Notes under the pieces: model-generated | Told to the model about the DNA's origin: nothing | Seen by the model: the letters and a program-made list of their open reading frames with translations, nothing else | Database searches by the model: none | Shown: positions 1 through 8,613 of the stretch, in pieces | How the letters are laid out: each line of letters begins with the position of its first letter | How positions within the stretch are numbered: the stretch's first letter is position 1 | Made by a program: the position numbers and the translations under genes | Source of the DNA: DATBLE01 sp050258035 | Lineage (GTDB): Bacteria; Actinomycetota; Thermoleophilia; Gaiellales; Gaiellaceae | Direction of reading: 5' to 3' | Assembly: GCA_050258035.1 (NCBI GenBank) | Contig: JBLMYA010000082.1 | Span: forward strand, 12,462-76,461 | Length of the DNA: 64,000 nucleotides

Positions 1-158
1 AGGTAACCGGCGGCGACCTCGTGGATCCACGCGGACACGGCTTCGGCGGCGAAGAAGGTCTCGCCGAGGCCGACGACGTCCTCGTCCGTGTGGACGCGGA
101 CGTAACAGAGATTGGGAAACTCGCCGACGACGATCGTCTCGACGGCCGTGATCTTCAT
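1..158 (-). CDS. Enolase-superfamily enzyme, N-terminal fragment cut by window edge
   Basis: The 52 visible residues read as the N-terminal capping domain of a mandelate racemase/muconate lactonizing enzyme-type protein: MKITAVETIVVG at the start, then VRVHTDEDVVGLGE, a pattern typical of sugar-acid dehydratases such as galactonate dehydratase. The catalytic barrel lies outside the window, so substrate and activity cannot be judged. The ATG lies one base after the TGA of the upstream cyclase gene on the same strand, so the two are probably translated together as the last visible member of the ABC transporter operon. Family members usually run 370-420 residues and remove water from aldonic acids after abstracting an alpha proton. 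Confidence 0.75.
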   Translation of the reverse strand, partial: MKITAVETIVVGEFPNLCYVRVHTDEDVVGLGETFFAAEAVSAWIHEVAAGY

Positions 159-159
159 G

Positions 160-834
160 TCACGGCACCTCGGCGAAGACGGTGCACGGGCTCGAGTCGG
201 CCCCCTCGGGGAACAGGGGAACCGCGTAGACACGGTGGGCGTTCGGCGGGTAGGCCGAGAGGTCGATGTCCTCGACGATGATCACGTACCGGTCGCGATC
301 GACGCCGCAGAGGATCTGATGGGCGAGGATGCCCTCCGGGTCGATCTTTCGGTAGGCGGCGAGCGAGATGAAGTCCAGTCCGACCGCCTTCAGCTCCGGG
401 AGCGCCGACAGGTACTCGCACGCTTCGGGCGAGACGCCCGGACCCTCGGCGGCGTACCTGGCCGGATCGGGGTCGCGGACGGCGCTCCAGCCGGTGCGGA
501 TCAGGAGAATGTCGGCGTCCCGGAGCTGCTCGTCGTGGGCCTCGAGCTCGTCGCGCGATACAAGCTCGCGGTCCTGCTTCGGCACGTCCACGAGCACGGG
601 ACGCTCGTAGACGAAGCGCTCGAGCGGGACGTCGGCGATCGCAGGGCCCGCGTCGTTGAAGTGTCTCGGTGCGTCGAGGTGGGAGCCGAAGTGGTCGAGG
701 ATGTGGAGGATGCCGAAGTTCGCGACGTCGCCGCGCTCGATCGACGAGACCGGCTCCCACTCGTAGGTGTAGTTGCCCGGCCAGCCGGGATGGCGGAACC
801 CGATCTCGTAGGAGAGACGGACGAAACGCGCCAT
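160..834 (-). CDS. Cyclase-family (kynurenine formamidase-like) metal-dependent hydrolase
   Basis: This 224-residue protein has the family signature as HFGSHLDAPRHF, i.e. the H-x-G-[ST]-H-x-D-x-P-x-H metal site of PF04199 cyclases and kynurenine formamidases, which hydrolyse amide or lactone-like bonds. Length fits the family (about 210-260). The ATG at 834 shares one base with the TAA of the upstream permease gene (TAATG), which indicates translational coupling and fixes the start although the frame stays open upstream. Lying between sugar-type ABC permeases and an enolase-superfamily gene, it more likely acts on a sugar-acid lactone or related catabolite than on formylkynurenine; no kynurenine-pathway gene is nearby. 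A second protein of the same family is the C-terminal half of the divergent gene at 5703-7283. Confidence 0.85.
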   Translation of the reverse strand: MARFVRLSYEIGFRHPGWPGNYTYEWEPVSSIERGDVANFGILHILDHFGSHLDAPRHFNDAGPAIADVPLERFVYERPVLVDVPKQDRELVSRDELEAHDEQLRDADILLIRTGWSAVRDPDPARYAAEGPGVSPEACEYLSALPELKAVGLDFISLAAYRKIDPEGILAHQILCGVDRDRYVIIVEDIDLSAYPPNAHRVYAVPLFPEGADSSPCTVFAEVP

Positions 835-1832
835 TACACGGCCGTCTTCTCTCGACCGTACAGGAGCAGGATGACCAGGATCACGCCTCCGTAGACGACG
901 TCGCGCCCCCAGTCGGGCATGTTCTCGGCGAGCAGGAGCGTGACGAGCGCGACGAGCGTGACCGACCCTGCCGTCGAGCCGAGGTAGTTGCCGCGGCCGC
1001 CGAGGATGTATACGCCGCCGATGACCACGGCGGCGATCGACTGGAAGAGGTACGGGTCTCCCATGCCGAGCGAGGCCTGGCCGCCGTACGCGGCCAGCGT
1101 GATGCCGGCGAAGGCGGCGAACATGCCCGACAGCATGTAGAGCACGACCGTCACGAGGCGGACGTTCACGCCGGCGAGGAAGCTGGCCTCGGAGTTGTTG
1201 CCGATCGCGTATACGCGCCGGCCGAAGGTCGTGTAGCCGAGCACGAACGTCATCAGGAGCGCGATCCCGAGCCACAGGAACAGCCCCCCGGGAATTCCGA
1301 GTGCCTCGCCTGTCACTGCGTCTCGGACGACCGGCGGCGCGTATGAGGCGCAGGACGAGCAGGTGAGGCCCTGGGACAGGCCGAGCGTGAGCCCCTGGGC
1401 GACGCCGTTCATGGCCAGCGTGATCACGACCGCCGGGACGGCCAGGAGGGCGACGGCGAGTCCGTTGACGAGACCGACTCCGAGGCCCATCGCCAGCGTC
1501 AGGGGCACCGCCCATGAGGCGCGCCCGTCCTGGCCGAGTGAGGTCGTCACGACGAGAATGGCGGCCGCGTTCAGCACCCAGGGGACGGACAGGTCGATCC
1601 CGCCTATGAGCACGACGAAGGTCTGACCTGCCGCGACGAAGCCGACGAACGACGCCGTGAGCAGGATGGCCTTGACCGATTCGGGGCTTCCGAAGCCGGG
1701 ATGGAGGATGTCGCCGATCCCGAAGACGGCGATCGCCGCGACGAAGGCGACGATCGTGCGCAAGCGGTTCGGCGTCAGGACTTCGGGGACTCTCCGAATC
1801 CTCTCCTTCACCGCTGCCGGCGCGACGGTCAC
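834..1832 (-). CDS. RbsC-type ABC sugar transporter permease
   Basis: A 332-residue hydrophobic protein of the ribose/xylose/galactoside permease family (BPD_transp_2). It shows a run of about eight to ten membrane segments and the conserved stretch TFVVLIGGIDLSV, the family's GGIDLSVG hallmark that lines the permease core. It would form the membrane channel with the second permease encoded just upstream and take substrate from the binding protein at 4378-5517. The GTG at 1832 overlaps the upstream permease stop by 4 nt and its own stop overlaps the next start by 1 nt, so this is tightly coupled operon organisation. The substrate is not readable from sequence; the neighbours suggest a monosaccharide or sugar acid. 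Confidence 0.9.
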   Translation of the reverse strand: MTVAPAAVKERIRRVPEVLTPNRLRTIVAFVAAIAVFGIGDILHPGFGSPESVKAILLTASFVGFVAAGQTFVVLIGGIDLSVPWVLNAAAILVVTTSLGQDGRASWAVPLTLAMGLGVGLVNGLAVALLAVPAVVITLAMNGVAQGLTLGLSQGLTCSSCASYAPPVVRDAVTGEALGIPGGLFLWLGIALLMTFVLGYTTFGRRVYAIGNNSEASFLAGVNVRLVTVVLYMLSGMFAAFAGITLAAYGGQASLGMGDPYLFQSIAAVVIGGVYILGGRGNYLGSTAGSVTLVALVTLLLAENMPDWGRDVVYGGVILVILLLYGREKTAV

Positions 1833-2827
1833 GCGCGGGCGCTCACGAGGCGTCCGACGAGGCCGGCGAGCACGACCGCCAGTACGAGGAAGAGACCCTG
1901 GAACGCGTCGGTGTAGAGCTGATTGACGTTCGCCTGGAAGAGCAGGGGCGTCACGAGGGTGAGCGCGAACGCGCCCGCGACTGCGCCGACAGCGCTGCCG
2001 CGGCCGCCGAAGAAGCTGATCCCGCCGAGCACGACGGCCGCGATCGACGTGAGGATGAAGGGGTCGAACGCCGTCGCGTCCCCGCCCAGGGTTGTCGCCG
2101 AGAAGAACAGCGCACCGGCGGAGAACAGCGTGCCCGCGAACACGTAGGCCCCGACCTTGGCAAGCCGCACCTTGATGCCGCTCGCGCGCGCCGCGGCCTC
2201 GTCGTTGCCGATTGCGTAGACCGCGACTCCGAACGGGGTTCGCCGGAAGACGAACCAGACGACGATGACACCGGCGACGTAGATCAGCCCCCAGGGGCCG
2301 TTCACGTTGGCCATGTATTTCGTGTATTCGATCGGGATCGAGCCTCCCGGCTCGGGGAGCACCTTGATCGCGAGCCCGTTGTAGATCGACAGTGTCGCGA
2401 GCGTGACCAAGATGGGTTGCAGCCGTCCGAACGCGATCAGGCAGCCGTTGACGAGGCCTGCCCCGGCGCCGATGGCGAGTCCGATCAGACTCCAGGCGAT
2501 CATCGACCCGGTGGAGGAGTGCATGTTCGACGCGACGATCGTGTTCGTCAGCGCCATCACGCCGCCGACTGAGAGGTCGAGGCCGCGTGTCAGGACGACG
2601 ACGCTCTGCCCGACGGCGGCGAAGACGAGCGGAACGGCGGTGTTCACGATCGACTGGCCCTCGAACGGGGTCAGGAAGTGGTGCTCGTTCGTGACGAAGA
2701 GGCCGGCGTACACGCCGAACGTCCCCGCGAGGATCGCGAAGGAGAGCAGGAGCGGGGCCTGCTGCACGCTGAAATGCGCCCAGCGTGACCTGCTCCGAAA
2801 GCGCGGCTGCGTGTCAGACGGCGGCAT
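1829..2827 (-). CDS. RbsC-type ABC sugar transporter permease, second copy
   Basis: A 332-residue membrane protein of the same family as its downstream neighbour. It has the core motif VVVLTRGLDLSVGGVMAL and the late motif GGISFFGGRGSAVGA. Two different permeases next to one RbsA-type ATPase suggest a heterodimeric channel, whereas the classical ribose system uses a homodimer. The gene start lies inside the end of the ATPase gene (14 nt overlap) and its stop overlaps the next permease start by 4 nt. The N-terminal 30 residues are hydrophilic and basic, then membrane segments begin. Role assignment rests on the motif, hydropathy and operon context. Confidence 0.9.
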   Translation of the reverse strand: MPPSDTQPRFRSRSRWAHFSVQQAPLLLSFAILAGTFGVYAGLFVTNEHHFLTPFEGQSIVNTAVPLVFAAVGQSVVVLTRGLDLSVGGVMALTNTIVASNMHSSTGSMIAWSLIGLAIGAGAGLVNGCLIAFGRLQPILVTLATLSIYNGLAIKVLPEPGGSIPIEYTKYMANVNGPWGLIYVAGVIVVWFVFRRTPFGVAVYAIGNDEAAARASGIKVRLAKVGAYVFAGTLFSAGALFFSATTLGGDATAFDPFILTSIAAVVLGGISFFGGRGSAVGAVAGAFALTLVTPLLFQANVNQLYTDAFQGLFLVLAVVLAGLVGRLVSARA

Positions 2828-4367
2828 GCTCCTTCAGCGCGGCCGCGACCAGCCGCTCGGCGTCGATCTCGTCGCCTGCGAGCTCGCCCGCGATCCTACC
2901 TTCGCGAATGATGAGCACCCGGTGGCACACGTGTGCCGTCTCCTCCGTGTCCGACGAGTAGAAGAGGAGCGCCTTGCCTTCACCGATCAGTTCGACCATG
3001 AGCTGGTAGATGTCGTGTTTGGTGCCCACGTCGACGCCGCGGGTGATGTCGTAGAGCAGCATGATGTCCGGCTCGGCGAGAAGCCAGCGGCCGATCAGGA
3101 CCTTCTGCTGATTGCCGCCGGAGAGGGTGCCGACCTCCTGGACCGCGACGCGCCTCGTCCGTATCTGGAGGCGCTCCACCATCCGCCACACCATTCGGTT
3201 CTCGAGCAGACGCCGCACGATCCCCCCGACGGAAACGCGCGAGAGCACGACGAGACTCAGGTTGTCCCGCACCGAGAGGGGGAGCATCAGGCCCTCGCTC
3301 TTGCGGTCTTCGGGCACGAGCGCAATGCCGAGACCCGCGTCGATCGCATCCTGCGGCTTGCGCAGCCGCACCCGCTTCCCACCGACGAAGATCTCCCCGC
3401 CGTTCGGCCGCCGCGCAGCGAACAGGGTCATGAACAGATCGCGCTGCCCCTGGCCAGCGAGGCCGCCGACACCGAGGATCTCGCCTCGCCGGAGCTGGAA
3501 CGAGACGCCGTCGACGCGTGTGCCGCGCAGGCCCCGGACGTCGAGCGCCACCTCTGCGTCCTCGGGTACCTTGGGCAGCTCGGGGTACATGCGCTCGATC
3601 GTCCGGCCGGTCATCAGAGTCACTGCCTCTGCCTCGTCCATGTGCTCCCGGGTCGTCACGAACTCGCCGTTGCGGAAGACGGTGATGCGATCGGCGATGT
3701 TCACGACCTCCGCCCACCGATGCGAGGTGAAGATGATGCAGCGGCCCCGCTCGCGCAGACCGCGCACGAGCCCGAACAGCCACTCGACCTCTCGCTCGCC
3801 CAGAGCAGAGGTCGGCTCGTCGAGGAAGAGGATCTCGGGGTCGCGCAGGAGCGCACGCACGATCTCGATCGTCTGCCGCTGTGCCAGCGGGAGCGACGCC
3901 ACGAGCTCGAGCGGGTCGATCCCCTCGACGCCGTAGCCCGCGAGGATCTCGTCCGCACGCGCCGGAAGCTGGCGCCGCCGGATCAGTCGCATCGGGCCCT
4001 TCGGCTCGTTCCCGAGCAGGAGGTTCTCGGCCACGGTCATCCACGGCAGGAGCGTGAACTCCTGGAAGACGGTGCCGACCCCGAGCCGGCGTGCTTCGAG
4101 CGGGCTCGCGAGCGACACCTCGACGCCCTTGATACGCACCGCGCCCTCGTCGGGGGCCAGCACGGCCGAGAGAATCTTGATCATCGTGCTCTTGCCCGCG
4201 CCGTTCTCGCCGACGAGCGCGTGCACCTCACCGAAGTCGGCCGAGAAGGACGCCGAGCGGAGAGCCTGGACGCCGCCGAAATGCTTTGAGACCTCGGACG
4301 CCTCGATTGCTCGAGACGTCCGAGGCTCGCTGCCATCCAGAGTGGTCTGGACGGTCCTTTCTGTCAC
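2814..4367 (-). CDS. RbsA/MglA-type double ABC ATPase of a sugar importer
   Basis: A 517-residue protein with two nucleotide-binding domains, the normal size for sugar-import ATPases of the RbsA family. NBD1 has Walker A GENGAGKST, a signature-like SLPLAQRQ and Walker B LFLDEPTSALG. NBD2 has the signature LSGGNQQK but a changed Walker B, LLLYDITRGVDVGTK, where the usual sequence is LDEPTRG: Asp becomes Tyr and the catalytic Glu becomes Asp. Hydrolysis may therefore be asymmetric, as in many ABC systems with one consensus site. The start is a GTG 10 nt after the binding-protein stop with no strong ribosome site, so expression probably depends on the upstream gene. It energises uptake through the two permeases that follow. 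Confidence 0.93.
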   Translation of the reverse strand: MTERTVQTTLDGSEPRTSRAIEASEVSKHFGGVQALRSASFSADFGEVHALVGENGAGKSTMIKILSAVLAPDEGAVRIKGVEVSLASPLEARRLGVGTVFQEFTLLPWMTVAENLLLGNEPKGPMRLIRRRQLPARADEILAGYGVEGIDPLELVASLPLAQRQTIEIVRALLRDPEILFLDEPTSALGEREVEWLFGLVRGLRERGRCIIFTSHRWAEVVNIADRITVFRNGEFVTTREHMDEAEAVTLMTGRTIERMYPELPKVPEDAEVALDVRGLRGTRVDGVSFQLRRGEILGVGGLAGQGQRDLFMTLFAARRPNGGEIFVGGKRVRLRKPQDAIDAGLGIALVPEDRKSEGLMLPLSVRDNLSLVVLSRVSVGGIVRRLLENRMVWRMVERLQIRTRRVAVQEVGTLSGGNQQKVLIGRWLLAEPDIMLLYDITRGVDVGTKHDIYQLMVELIGEGKALLFYSSDTEETAHVCHRVLIIREGRIAGELAGDEIDAERLVAAALKEHAAV

Positions 4368-4377
4368 CGGAACGGCT

Positions 4378-5517
4378 TTAGCGGGCGCCGGCGGGGTGGT
4401 AGGTCCAGGGCACGTTCACCTTCATCGTTCCCGGGCAGGCAGCGCCGGTCAGCGCCGCCTGGACGCAGACCTTCACGATCGCGTTCGGACCGGAGTCGGT
4501 GAATGCGTCGAAGAAGCTGTCCGGAACGTTGGTGAAGACGTTCACGCCCAGCTTTGCGGTCTTCTCGTTCGCGGCCGGGAACGGCAGCCACACGGTGCCC
4601 TTGGGAACGGCATGTTCCTTCCTGAGCACCTCACGGGCGACCTCGAGCGCGACGAGGACGTTGAACGGGGGTTGGCCGAGCGACAGCCCGTACTTCAGCT
4701 TCTTGCCGTGATAACCGACGAGGAAGCGGCGGAAGCCGTTCTCCGCCTCACCGCCGACGACCGTCGGAAGCGGCTTCCCGGCGGCGATGATCGCCTTGAG
4801 GATGCCGTCGGTCCCGCCCGACGACCACACACCGTCGATCTTCGGCAGGGACGGCAGCTGCGACGCCGTGTTCCGCTGCGCCGTCGCCGAGTCCCACATG
4901 CCGGTGTAAGTGGCGGCGAGCTTGATCCCCTTGTACTTCTTGAAGACGGACTTCGCGCCGTCGTTGCGGTCGGTGTCCGCCTGTGTGCCTGCCACGCCCG
5001 TGACCATGATGACGTTGCCCTTGTGCCCGGGCAGGTGGTCGACGATGTACTGGGCGTTCTGGACGCCGTACTGGTACTGGCTCCCGTTGATCTTGATCGC
5101 ACAGGGTGCCGTGACGAGGTTGTCGTAGGCGACAACGAGGATGTGGCGGGCGCAGGCCTGTTGGATGATGCCGTTGAGACCGGTTCCCGACGCGGCGTCG
5201 ACGAGGATCGCGTCCACGCCGGACGAGACCAGGTTGGAGATCTGTTGCGTCTGCTTGCTGACGTCGTTCCCGGAGTTGTAAATCGAGCACTTGACCTGCT
5301 GCTTGAACGGCGGCATCTTGCAGGCGGCCTTGAACACGTTCTCCATCTCGATCCGCCACTTGTTGCCGATGAACGAGTTGGAGAGAGCGATCTTCAGTTG
5401 CGGCGCCGCCGCCGGCGCGGCCGCCCGCTTCGGTTGGGCGACTGCCGTTGCGCCCCCTACAGAGCCTGCGATCACTACGACGGCGGTGAGAAGAAGACCC
5501 CACCGGAACTTGCTCAC
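4378..5517 (-). CDS. Periplasmic sugar-binding protein of ABC importer
   Basis: This 379-residue secreted substrate-binding protein (Peripla_BP_4 type) starts with a basic N-terminus and a hydrophobic signal sequence (WGLLLTAVVVIAG) ending near AVAQ; no lipobox cysteine is visible. The mature part begins QLKIALSNSFIGNKWR, as in ribose/xylose-binding relatives, and contains GVDAILVDAASGTGLNG and VVAYDN strands typical of the fold. The GTG start at 5517 is chosen because GGGAGG lies just upstream; the open frame extends about 67 codons further without protein-like sequence. It heads the operon running down to position 1 and delivers an unknown sugar-like ligand to the permeases. Several cysteines in the mature part may form disulfides. 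Confidence 0.9.
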   Translation of the reverse strand: MSKFRWGLLLTAVVVIAGSVGGATAVAQPKRAAAPAAAPQLKIALSNSFIGNKWRIEMENVFKAACKMPPFKQQVKCSIYNSGNDVSKQTQQISNLVSSGVDAILVDAASGTGLNGIIQQACARHILVVAYDNLVTAPCAIKINGSQYQYGVQNAQYIVDHLPGHKGNVIMVTGVAGTQADTDRNDGAKSVFKKYKGIKLAATYTGMWDSATAQRNTASQLPSLPKIDGVWSSGGTDGILKAIIAAGKPLPTVVGGEAENGFRRFLVGYHGKKLKYGLSLGQPPFNVLVALEVAREVLRKEHAVPKGTVWLPFPAANEKTAKLGVNVFTNVPDSFFDAFTDSGPNAIVKVCVQAALTGAACPGTMKVNVPWTYHPAGAR

Positions 5518-5570
5518 GACGTACCTCCCTTCCCCGAGCGTAGGACTCGGCACGATAGGCGCCAGACTAA

Positions 5571-5584
5571 TCGACGAGCGTCGA
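5571..5584. promoter_or_regulatory. Palindrome in divergent promoter region of the sugar operon
   Basis: The 185-nt gap between the divergent binding-protein gene (minus) and the RraA-cyclase gene (plus) contains a perfect inverted repeat, TCGACG-AG-CGTCGA. It sits where a repressor could control both directions. A minus-strand -10-like TATCGT lies at 5557-5552. No regulator gene is in the window, so operator function is only inferred from position and symmetry. Confidence 0.3.
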
Positions 5585-5702
5585 ATTCGCGACCGTTCGT
5601 ATCGTTGCACGAAAAAACAAGGCCACGGCCCACATCCGGGGCGCCGGGATCGCGCGACCTCTCCCCGGCACGTCGACGGATTGTCTGGAAGAGTGCGAGT
5701 CG

Positions 5703-7283
5703 ATGCGAGGATCGACAACGGGCGAGCGAGTGGAAGATCTTCCGGCGATTCGTGACCGGCTGTCGAGGCTGTCGAGCTCCGCGGCCGCCGACGCCCGTGG
5801 AAAGCGGGGCGCGCTGCCGGGCGCGATCAGACGGCTGCACGGTGCAGGGACCGTCGCCGGCCCGGCAATCACCGCGCGCTGCGCCCCGGGGGCCGTCTCC
5901 GCGGTCCTCGCCTCGTTCGAGCTGGCGACCGCCGGGCAGATCCTCGTGGCCCAGGGCGGCGGCGAGTGGGCCTACTTCGGAGAGCTCACCGGAGCCGAGG
6001 CCGTGCGCATCGGCCTGGCCGCAGTCGTCGTCGACGGCTACGTGCGAGACCTGGAGCGGCTGTCGACCCTCGAGTTGCCCATCTTCGCCCGCGGTTCGAC
6101 GCCGCAGGGCGGGCGCCCGACGGGGCCGGGCGAGGTCGGCGTGCCGCTGCGAATCGGCGACGCAGACGTACGAGCCGGAGACTGGATCGTGGCGGACGCC
6201 GATGGTGTGGTGGTCATCCCGAAGGAGGACCTCGACGACGTGATCAGCCGCGCAGAGGCGATTTCTGCAACCGAAGCAGCATGCTGGGACCGTGTGCTCG
6301 GCGGCGCCAGCCTGCTGGATCAGCCGTACCAGGATGGGACGATCCTCCGGGAGGCCGTTCGCAGCTGGGGGGACGCGTTGACGTCGCCCGACCGGTCGGC
6401 AACCCGTGGGCCACGAAACGCCTCGACGGGGCCCGATGCGGCCGTTCCCGAGGGAACCGCCCGCATCGGCGCCGAGGAGCTGCTGGCCGGTCTGGCGCTG
6501 CCCGCACAGGGACGAATGTTCGACCTCGGCACGGAGCTCGCCACGGGCATGCCGGTCGGCCCGATCGAGGCATTCGGCGGATTCCGGATCACGCCCTACC
6601 GGACACCAAAGTGCATCGCCAGTCCCGACGACGCTCCGGGCTTCGACTTCTCCATGGAACTGATCCAGGGTTCCCCGCACGTCGGCAGTCACTTCGACGC
6701 GCCCGCGCACATCCAGTCGTTCGGCAAGGTGTTCGGGGGCCACAGGGCGGCCGACGTCTACGACGATTTCGGCTGGCGCGAGAACGGCATCCACACCGTG
6801 CCCCCCGTGATCACCCGCGGCGTGCTGCTCGACATCCCGGCCCTCCTCGAGGTTCCCCGGCTCCCCGACCTGTTCGAGATCACGGTCGACCACGTGCAAC
6901 AGACGCTGGAACGCGAGCAGGTGGAGGTGCGGCGAGGCGATGCCGTGCTCGTCCGTACAGGGAAGATGGCGGACTACCACGGCGACGGCGGCAGCTACTT
7001 CTCCGCCGGGCCCGGCATCGGCGTCGAAGCAGCCCTCTGGCTCTTCGAGCGCGGGATGGCCGTCCTGGGTTCCGATACCTCCGCGACCGAGCCGTTTCCG
7101 TTTCCCGATCCGGACAACACCGTGCATCGGGCGATGCTGGTCGAACGAGGCGTCTTCCTGGTCGAGATCCTCCGCCTCGACGAGCTGGCCGGCGCGAGTG
7201 CGTACGAGTTCCTGTTCGTGTGCCTGCCGCTCAAGTTCCATGGAGGCACCGGCTCGTGGGTGCGGCCGGTGGCGGTCGTCTAG
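5703..7283 (+). CDS. Fusion: RraA-like aldolase domain + cyclase-family hydrolase domain
   Basis: A 526-residue two-domain protein. Residues about 15-205 are RraA-like (HMG/CHA aldolase, formerly menaquinone methyltransferase-like), with VVVDGYVRDLERL containing the conserved G-x-x-R-D of the metal site and a GDWIVADADGVVVIPKE tail. After a short Ala/Pro/Thr linker (about 210-245), residues 245-526 form a cyclase/kynurenine-formamidase-like domain with HVGSHFDAPAHI as metal site. Class II aldolases of this type cleave 4-hydroxy-4-methyl-2-oxoglutarate-like substrates or decarboxylate oxaloacetate; the second domain hydrolyses cyclic or amide bonds. Both are usually separate proteins, so a two-step conversion with channelling is an attractive inference. 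The next gene follows after 11 nt. The start codon has only a weak ribosome site and GTG at 5730 is an alternative. Confidence 0.85.
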   Translation: MRGSTTGERVEDLPAIRDRLSRLSSSAAADARGKRGALPGAIRRLHGAGTVAGPAITARCAPGAVSAVLASFELATAGQILVAQGGGEWAYFGELTGAEAVRIGLAAVVVDGYVRDLERLSTLELPIFARGSTPQGGRPTGPGEVGVPLRIGDADVRAGDWIVADADGVVVIPKEDLDDVISRAEAISATEAACWDRVLGGASLLDQPYQDGTILREAVRSWGDALTSPDRSATRGPRNASTGPDAAVPEGTARIGAEELLAGLALPAQGRMFDLGTELATGMPVGPIEAFGGFRITPYRTPKCIASPDDAPGFDFSMELIQGSPHVGSHFDAPAHIQSFGKVFGGHRAADVYDDFGWRENGIHTVPPVITRGVLLDIPALLEVPRLPDLFEITVDHVQQTLEREQVEVRRGDAVLVRTGKMADYHGDGGSYFSAGPGIGVEAALWLFERGMAVLGSDTSATEPFPFPDPDNTVHRAMLVERGVFLVEILRLDELAGASAYEFLFVCLPLKFHGGTGSWVRPVAVV

Positions 7284-7294
7284 CGGCGGATACG

Positions 7295-8461
7295 ATGCGG
7301 CTCGAGTCCGCACCGGGCGTGGAGGACGTGCGGCTGCTCGCGAAGAAGCGGCTTCCACGGCTCGCGTTCGACTTCATCGACGGCGGCGCCGAGGGCGAGG
7401 TCACGCTCCGCGCGAACCGCGAGGCCTTCGACGGCCTCACCTTTCGGCCCCGCTACCTGCAGGACGTCACCGGTCGCGATCAGGAGACGAGCGTTGTCGG
7501 AACCCGGCTTTCGCTGCCGGTCATGCTGGCGCCGACCGGGCTCACCCGCATCGCATCCCGGAACGCCGAGGTCGACGCCGCCCGGGCCGCCGGTCGCGAG
7601 GGAACCGTCTACGTGCTGAGTGCGATGGCGAGCACGTCGATCGAAGACGTGGCCCGGGCGGCCGAGGGGCCGCTCTGGTTCCAGCTGTACCTCTGGCGCG
7701 ACCGGTCGGTCGTCGACTCACTCGTCTCGCGCGCGCAGAAGGCGGGTTACCAGGCACTTGTGGTCACCGTCGACGTGCCGGTCTCGAGCAAGCGGGAGCG
7801 GGACTACCGGAACGGCCTCGTGCTGCCTCCCCGGATCCGTTTCGGAACGGCGCTCGAGGCGGGACGCCATCCGCGCTGGCTCTGGGACCTTCTGACGGGA
7901 CCGCCGATCACCTTTCGGAACGTCGCGGGCGAGGGCGGCGGCACCGGCGCCGTCGTGCTCGGGAAGTACGTGAACGAGGAACTCTGCAACCCGGCGCAGG
8001 GCCTCGACGACCTCCGCCGACTGCGGGAGACGTGGAAGGGGCCGCTGCTCGTGAAGGGGACGCTGACGGCCGAGGACGCGGAGGAAGCCGTCGCCTGCGG
8101 GGTAGACGGGATCATCGTCTCCAACCACGGCGGCCGGCAGCTCGACTGCGCGCCTGCGAGCGTGACCGTCCTCCCCGAGGTCGTCGAAGCGGTGCGCGGC
8201 CGCGCGGAAGTGCTCCTCGACAGCGGCGTACGCCGAGGGTCCGACGTCGTGAAGGCGCTGGCGCTCGGCGCGAAGGCGTGCCTGGTCGGCCGGCCGTACC
8301 TCTACGGCCTCGCAGTCGGCGGAGAGGCCGGAGCGCGGAGAGTGATCGAGATCCTCCGCACAGAGATCGACCTCTGCCTGGCCCTGATCGGATCCAACTC
8401 GGTGTCCGCGCTGAACGAGTCGGTGTTGCGGGGCGTGGACGAATCCCGGGTGGCCGTATAG
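7295..8461 (+). CDS. FMN-dependent 2-hydroxyacid oxidase/dehydrogenase
   Basis: A 388-residue member of the lactate oxidase/glycolate oxidase/L-lactate dehydrogenase family. It carries the active-site signature SNHGGRQLD (catalytic His), the flavin-binding start LRANREAFDGL...RPRYLQDV, VMLAPTGLTRIA and the late Arg-containing LDSGVRRGSDVVKALALGAKACLVGRP. It oxidises an L-2-hydroxy acid to a 2-oxo acid, passing electrons to oxygen or a carrier. It begins 11 nt after the RraA-cyclase gene and is probably cotranscribed; a 2-oxo acid is just what an RraA-like aldolase could cleave, so the two may act in sequence. The N-terminal start ATG is clear. The exact substrate is not deducible. Confidence 0.92.
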   Translation: MRLESAPGVEDVRLLAKKRLPRLAFDFIDGGAEGEVTLRANREAFDGLTFRPRYLQDVTGRDQETSVVGTRLSLPVMLAPTGLTRIASRNAEVDAARAAGREGTVYVLSAMASTSIEDVARAAEGPLWFQLYLWRDRSVVDSLVSRAQKAGYQALVVTVDVPVSSKRERDYRNGLVLPPRIRFGTALEAGRHPRWLWDLLTGPPITFRNVAGEGGGTGAVVLGKYVNEELCNPAQGLDDLRRLRETWKGPLLVKGTLTAEDAEEAVACGVDGIIVSNHGGRQLDCAPASVTVLPEVVEAVRGRAEVLLDSGVRRGSDVVKALALGAKACLVGRPYLYGLAVGGEAGARRVIEILRTEIDLCLALIGSNSVSALNESVLRGVDESRVAV

Positions 8462-8465
8462 GGAT

Positions 8466-8613
8466 AGGTCCTGGTCGTCGGGGCCACCGGAATGGTCGGC
8501 CGCGACCTCCGCCGTCCACTCCCGGCGACCACGCATACGGCGACAGCGACGGCGTGGTCGTCGTGCCGGCCGAGCTCCACGACGAGATCCTCTCCCGGGT
8601 CGACGGCCGCTAG
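8466..8613 (+). pseudogene. Gene scar: NAD-binding N-terminus remnant joined to RraA C-terminus remnant
   Basis: Two broken reading-frame pieces follow the oxidase gene. From 8469 one frame reads VLVVGATGMVGRDLRR, the dinucleotide-binding start of an NAD(P)-dependent epimerase/NmrA-type protein, without a start codon or continuation. From about 8524 another frame reads PGDHAYGDSDGVVVVPAELHDEIL and ends at TAG 8611-8613; this matches the C-terminal end of RraA-like proteins (compare the VVADADGVVVIPKE stretch in the intact gene at 5703-7283). The pieces look like what is left after deletion of most of two genes. The stop overlaps the convergent SDR stop. Confidence 0.5.

Noticed and set aside
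2403..4289. Long plus-strand open frame opposite the ABC genes
   Set aside because: Opposite strand has clear Walker motifs and permease motifs; the plus-strand product resembles nothing.
5518..5702. Continuation of the binding-protein frame about 67 codons upstream of its GTG
   Set aside because: The ribosome site GGGAGG and the signal peptide fix the start at 5517; the upstream part is the divergent promoter.
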